This document shows, in pieces, positions 62,088 to 64,000 of a DNA stretch of 64,000 bases. Under the pieces are notes generated by a model. That model made no database searches, was not told the origin of the DNA, and saw only the letters and a program-made list of their open reading frames with translations. Position numbers and translations under genes: made by a program. Each line of letters begins with the position of its first letter. The first letter of the stretch is position 1. Source of the DNA: Geodermatophilus obscurus DSM 43160 (lineage in GTDB: Bacteria; Actinomycetota; Actinomycetes; Mycobacteriales; Geodermatophilaceae); contig NC_013757.1 in the NCBI RefSeq assembly GCF_000025345.1, forward strand, positions 1,984,001 to 2,048,000, in the 5' to 3' direction.

Positions 62088-63029
62088 GTGCAACTTCTCC
62101 TCACCGGCGCGTCCGGGTTCGTGGGCGGCCGGCTCGCGCCGGCCCTGGTGAAGGCGGGCTACGACGTGCGCGCCATGACCCGCCGTCCGGACGACTACGA
62201 CGGCGCCGGCACGCCGGTGGCCGGTGACGTCACCGACGAAGCCTCGCTGCGGCGGGCGCTGCGCGGCTGTGATGCCGCCTACTACCTGGTGCACTCACTC
62301 GGTGATGCCGAGTTCCAGCGCAAGGACGCCGAGGCCGCGCGGACCTTCGCCTGCGCCGCCGCCGACGCCGGGGTCGAGCGGGTCGTGTACCTCGGTGGCC
62401 TGGGCCGCGACGGCGACGAGCTCTCCCCGCACCTGCGCAGCCGCCGTCAGGTGGAGCGGCTGCTCGCCTCGACCGGCGTCCCGGTCACGACCTTGCGCGC
62501 GGGCATCGTCGTCGGGCACGGCGGCGTCTCCTGGGAGATCACCCGCCAGCTCGTGGCGCACCTGCCGGCGATGGTCACCCCGCGCTGGGTGCACACCCGC
62601 ACGCAGCCGATCGCCGTCGCAGACGTCGTCCGCTACCTGGTCGGCGTCCTCGAGGCGCCCGACGCCGGGGGCCGGGTGTTCGAGGTCGGTGGCCCGGAGG
62701 TGCTCACCTACCTCCAGATGCTCAGCCGGGTCGCCGACATCCAGGGCAGGCACCTGTTCGTCGTCCCCGTGCCGCTGCTGACGCCGAGCCTGTCTTCGCG
62801 CTGGCTGGCGCTGGTCACCGACGTCGACGTGACCACCGGTCGTTCACTGGTCGACTCGATGATCAACGAGGTGGTCGTCGCCGACGACGCGATCCGCACG
62901 ATGGTGCCCTTCGAGCCGATGGGTTACGACGAGATGGTGCTGGTGGCACTGGGCGAGCGGGCGGCCGACCGCCGCCGCGCGGCCCGCGTCCGCCGCGCGG
63001 GCCTGCTCGCCCGCGGCGCCCGCTCGTGA
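62088..63029 (+). CDS. Atypical SDR / NmrA-like NAD(P)-binding protein
   Basis: This 313-aa protein has the Rossmann start MQLLLTGASGFVGGRLAPAL, AYYLVHSLG and RVVYLGGLG. It resembles the NAD(P)H-binding atypical-SDR group often annotated as DUF2867/NmrA-like or complex I-associated proteins. The catalytic Tyr-Lys pair is not conserved in the usual place. GTG start without a clear SD. Its stop overlaps the CPBP protease gene (GTGA), indicating joint translation. Confidence 0.85.
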   Translation: MQLLLTGASGFVGGRLAPALVKAGYDVRAMTRRPDDYDGAGTPVAGDVTDEASLRRALRGCDAAYYLVHSLGDAEFQRKDAEAARTFACAAADAGVERVVYLGGLGRDGDELSPHLRSRRQVERLLASTGVPVTTLRAGIVVGHGGVSWEITRQLVAHLPAMVTPRWVHTRTQPIAVADVVRYLVGVLEAPDAGGRVFEVGGPEVLTYLQMLSRVADIQGRHLFVVPVPLLTPSLSSRWLALVTDVDVTTGRSLVDSMINEVVVADDAIRTMVPFEPMGYDEMVLVALGERAADRRRAARVRRAGLLARGARS

Positions 63030-63790
63030 GCCGACGGCGCAGCGGCCTGCTGACACGAGCGGCCGACCAGCTGCCGGACTGGTTGGTAGCGCCGGTCCCG
63101 CGCAACCACCGCGAGACCGACGGGGCCTTCCGCCGTCGTCGGAGGGTGACCGCGGGGGTGGCAGTGGGGGGTGCGGGGCTGCTCGGGGTCTCGCTGTCGA
63201 CGAGGCCCGGCTCGCCGACCTTCTACGGTCTCACGATGGCTGTTGCCGGCACCTGGGTCGCCGGTGGCCTGGCCTCGGGTCCGCTGCACCTGGGCTGGAT
63301 GCTCACCCCCGACCACCAGCTGCGCCGCCCCGTGGTGACGCCGGTGATCACCGGGGTCGGCGCCTTCTACGCCTTCTACGGCGCGGCCCTGGTGGCCCGC
63401 CGGATCCCCGTCCTCGACCGGGCGGTCACCCGGGTGCTGCGCTACGCGCAGCAGGGCTCGACCCCCCTGGTGGCGACGACGGCGCTGGCCAACGGCGTGG
63501 CCGAGGAGGTCTTCTTCCGCGGCGCGCTGTACGCCGCCATCGGCGTCGACCGTCCGGTGATCGTCTCGACCGCGGTCTACGGTCTGGCCACCGCGGCCAC
63601 CCGCAACCCTGCTCTGCTGCTCGCCTCACTGGTCATGGGGGCGCTCTTCGGGATGCAGCGGCGGGTCACCGGCGGCATCCAGGCCTCGGTGCTCACCCAC
63701 GTCACCTGGTCGGCGCTGATGCTGCGTTTCCTGCCGCCGCTGTTCGCCGACCGCGCCGACGTGCACGACCCGCGCTCCGTGGCCGCCTGA
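63026..63790 (+). CDS. CPBP-family intramembrane glutamic protease
   Basis: This 254-aa membrane protein has about six hydrophobic segments and the CAAX/Abi signature VAEEVFFRGALYA (EExxxR), followed by the conserved distal histidine region SVLTHVTWSALMLRF. Such proteins cleave within membranes or process peptides. GTG start overlapping the upstream stop. Confidence 0.9.
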   Translation: MSRRRSGLLTRAADQLPDWLVAPVPRNHRETDGAFRRRRRVTAGVAVGGAGLLGVSLSTRPGSPTFYGLTMAVAGTWVAGGLASGPLHLGWMLTPDHQLRRPVVTPVITGVGAFYAFYGAALVARRIPVLDRAVTRVLRYAQQGSTPLVATTALANGVAEEVFFRGALYAAIGVDRPVIVSTAVYGLATAATRNPALLLASLVMGALFGMQRRVTGGIQASVLTHVTWSALMLRFLPPLFADRADVHDPRSVAA

Positions 63791-63805
63791 GGCTGCCCGG
63801 ACCGC

Positions 63806-64000
63806 TCAGCTCGTCGCTGTACCCCGGATGGCTCGTCCTCGTCGGAGGACCACCGCGATGCCGAACAGCAGGGCGCCGGCCAGCGCAGTCTCGACGGAGC
63901 GCGCCCGGCCGCTGGCCCGCAGGATGCCGAGCGTGTCGGGCTGGGCCTGCCGGGTGCCGAGCAGCAAGCCACCGAGCGCGGAGTCGACCCCCGCGCCGAC
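63806..64000 (-). CDS. Hypothetical membrane protein, partial (C-terminal 64 residues)
   Basis: The frame runs in from the right edge and ends at a TGA at 63808-63806. The visible part has LGGLLLGTRQAQPDTLGILR followed by one hydrophobic helix (SVETALAGALLFGIAVVL) and a short basic tail. I do not recognise it. Too little is present to classify. Confidence 0.6.
   Translation of the reverse strand, partial: VGAGVDSALGGLLLGTRQAQPDTLGILRASGRARSVETALAGALLFGIAVVLRRGRAIRGTATS

Overview
The window is very GC-rich, with GC at almost every third codon position, frequent GTG/TTG starts and many GTGA/ATGA overlaps. It carries mycothiol-type actinobacterial hallmarks: a c-di-AMP riboswitch ahead of an Rpf/LysM gene, LigC/LigD-Pol, TAP-like lipoprotein hydrolases and a furA-katG locus. 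It looks like a chromosomal segment of a high-GC actinomycete. Geodermatophilaceae (Blastococcus, Modestobacter, Geodermatophilus) is my best inference; no rRNA or tRNA is present to confirm it.

Layout. 1-14.9 kb is an aromatic amine / tyrosine catabolic island. A partial IclR regulator is followed by a minus-strand operon (MBL-fold protein, FAD monooxygenase, homogentisate dioxygenase, unknown 276-aa protein, fumarylacetoacetase, aldehyde dehydrogenase). Upstream of it lie TetR, an APC permease and a copper amine oxidase, and then a divergent AsnC/HPPD pair. Read together they give a route from arylethylamines and tyrosine through homogentisate to fumarate and acetoacetate. No recognisable glutathione-type maleylacetoacetate isomerase is present. 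14.9-24.1 kb holds a ThrE-type exporter, a class III aminotransferase, alanine dehydrogenase, NDH-2 and a second aldehyde dehydrogenase, a plausible amine-deaminating module.

20.2-33.7 kb is rich in broken genes: an SDR/Kal fusion remnant, a twice-frameshifted Leu/Glu-type dehydrogenase, a truncated DUF1338 (2-oxoadipate dioxygenase-like) gene, a frameshifted LysR gene, a katG with an amber codon, a furA reduced to its C-terminus and an integrase fragment. Intact genes sit among them: a FAD amine oxidoreductase, an ALDH7/AmaB-type dehydrogenase and a RelBE-type module. The broken genes point to loss of lysine/amino-acid catabolism and of the peroxide-defence locus, unless some of the single-base shifts are assembly errors.

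33.8-41.3 kb has NHEJ-type genes (LigD polymerase, LigC ligase), a TAP-like lipoprotein hydrolase, VapBC, a RibD-like reductase and treZ. 41.5-44.5 kb is an adaptor/ATPase/permease efflux operon. 44.5-50.3 kb carries an Rpf/LysM gene under a c-di-AMP riboswitch, then treY and glgX (with treZ, the glycogen-to-trehalose set). 50.7-56.1 kb has uvrB with a PafBC-type promoter and two TerC-family membrane proteins, each behind a yybP-ykoY (Mn2+) riboswitch. 56.2-64 kb has an S9 peptidase homologue lacking its catalytic Ser and His, a formamidase-like protein, two SDR-type proteins, a beta-propeller protein and a CPBP protease.

A family of GC-rich hairpin repeats recurs just after, or inside the end of, genes at 5.4, 18.8, 44.5, 45.7 and 52.8 kb. 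In one place one copy is nested inside another, and in another the repeat encodes a protein's C-terminal tail.
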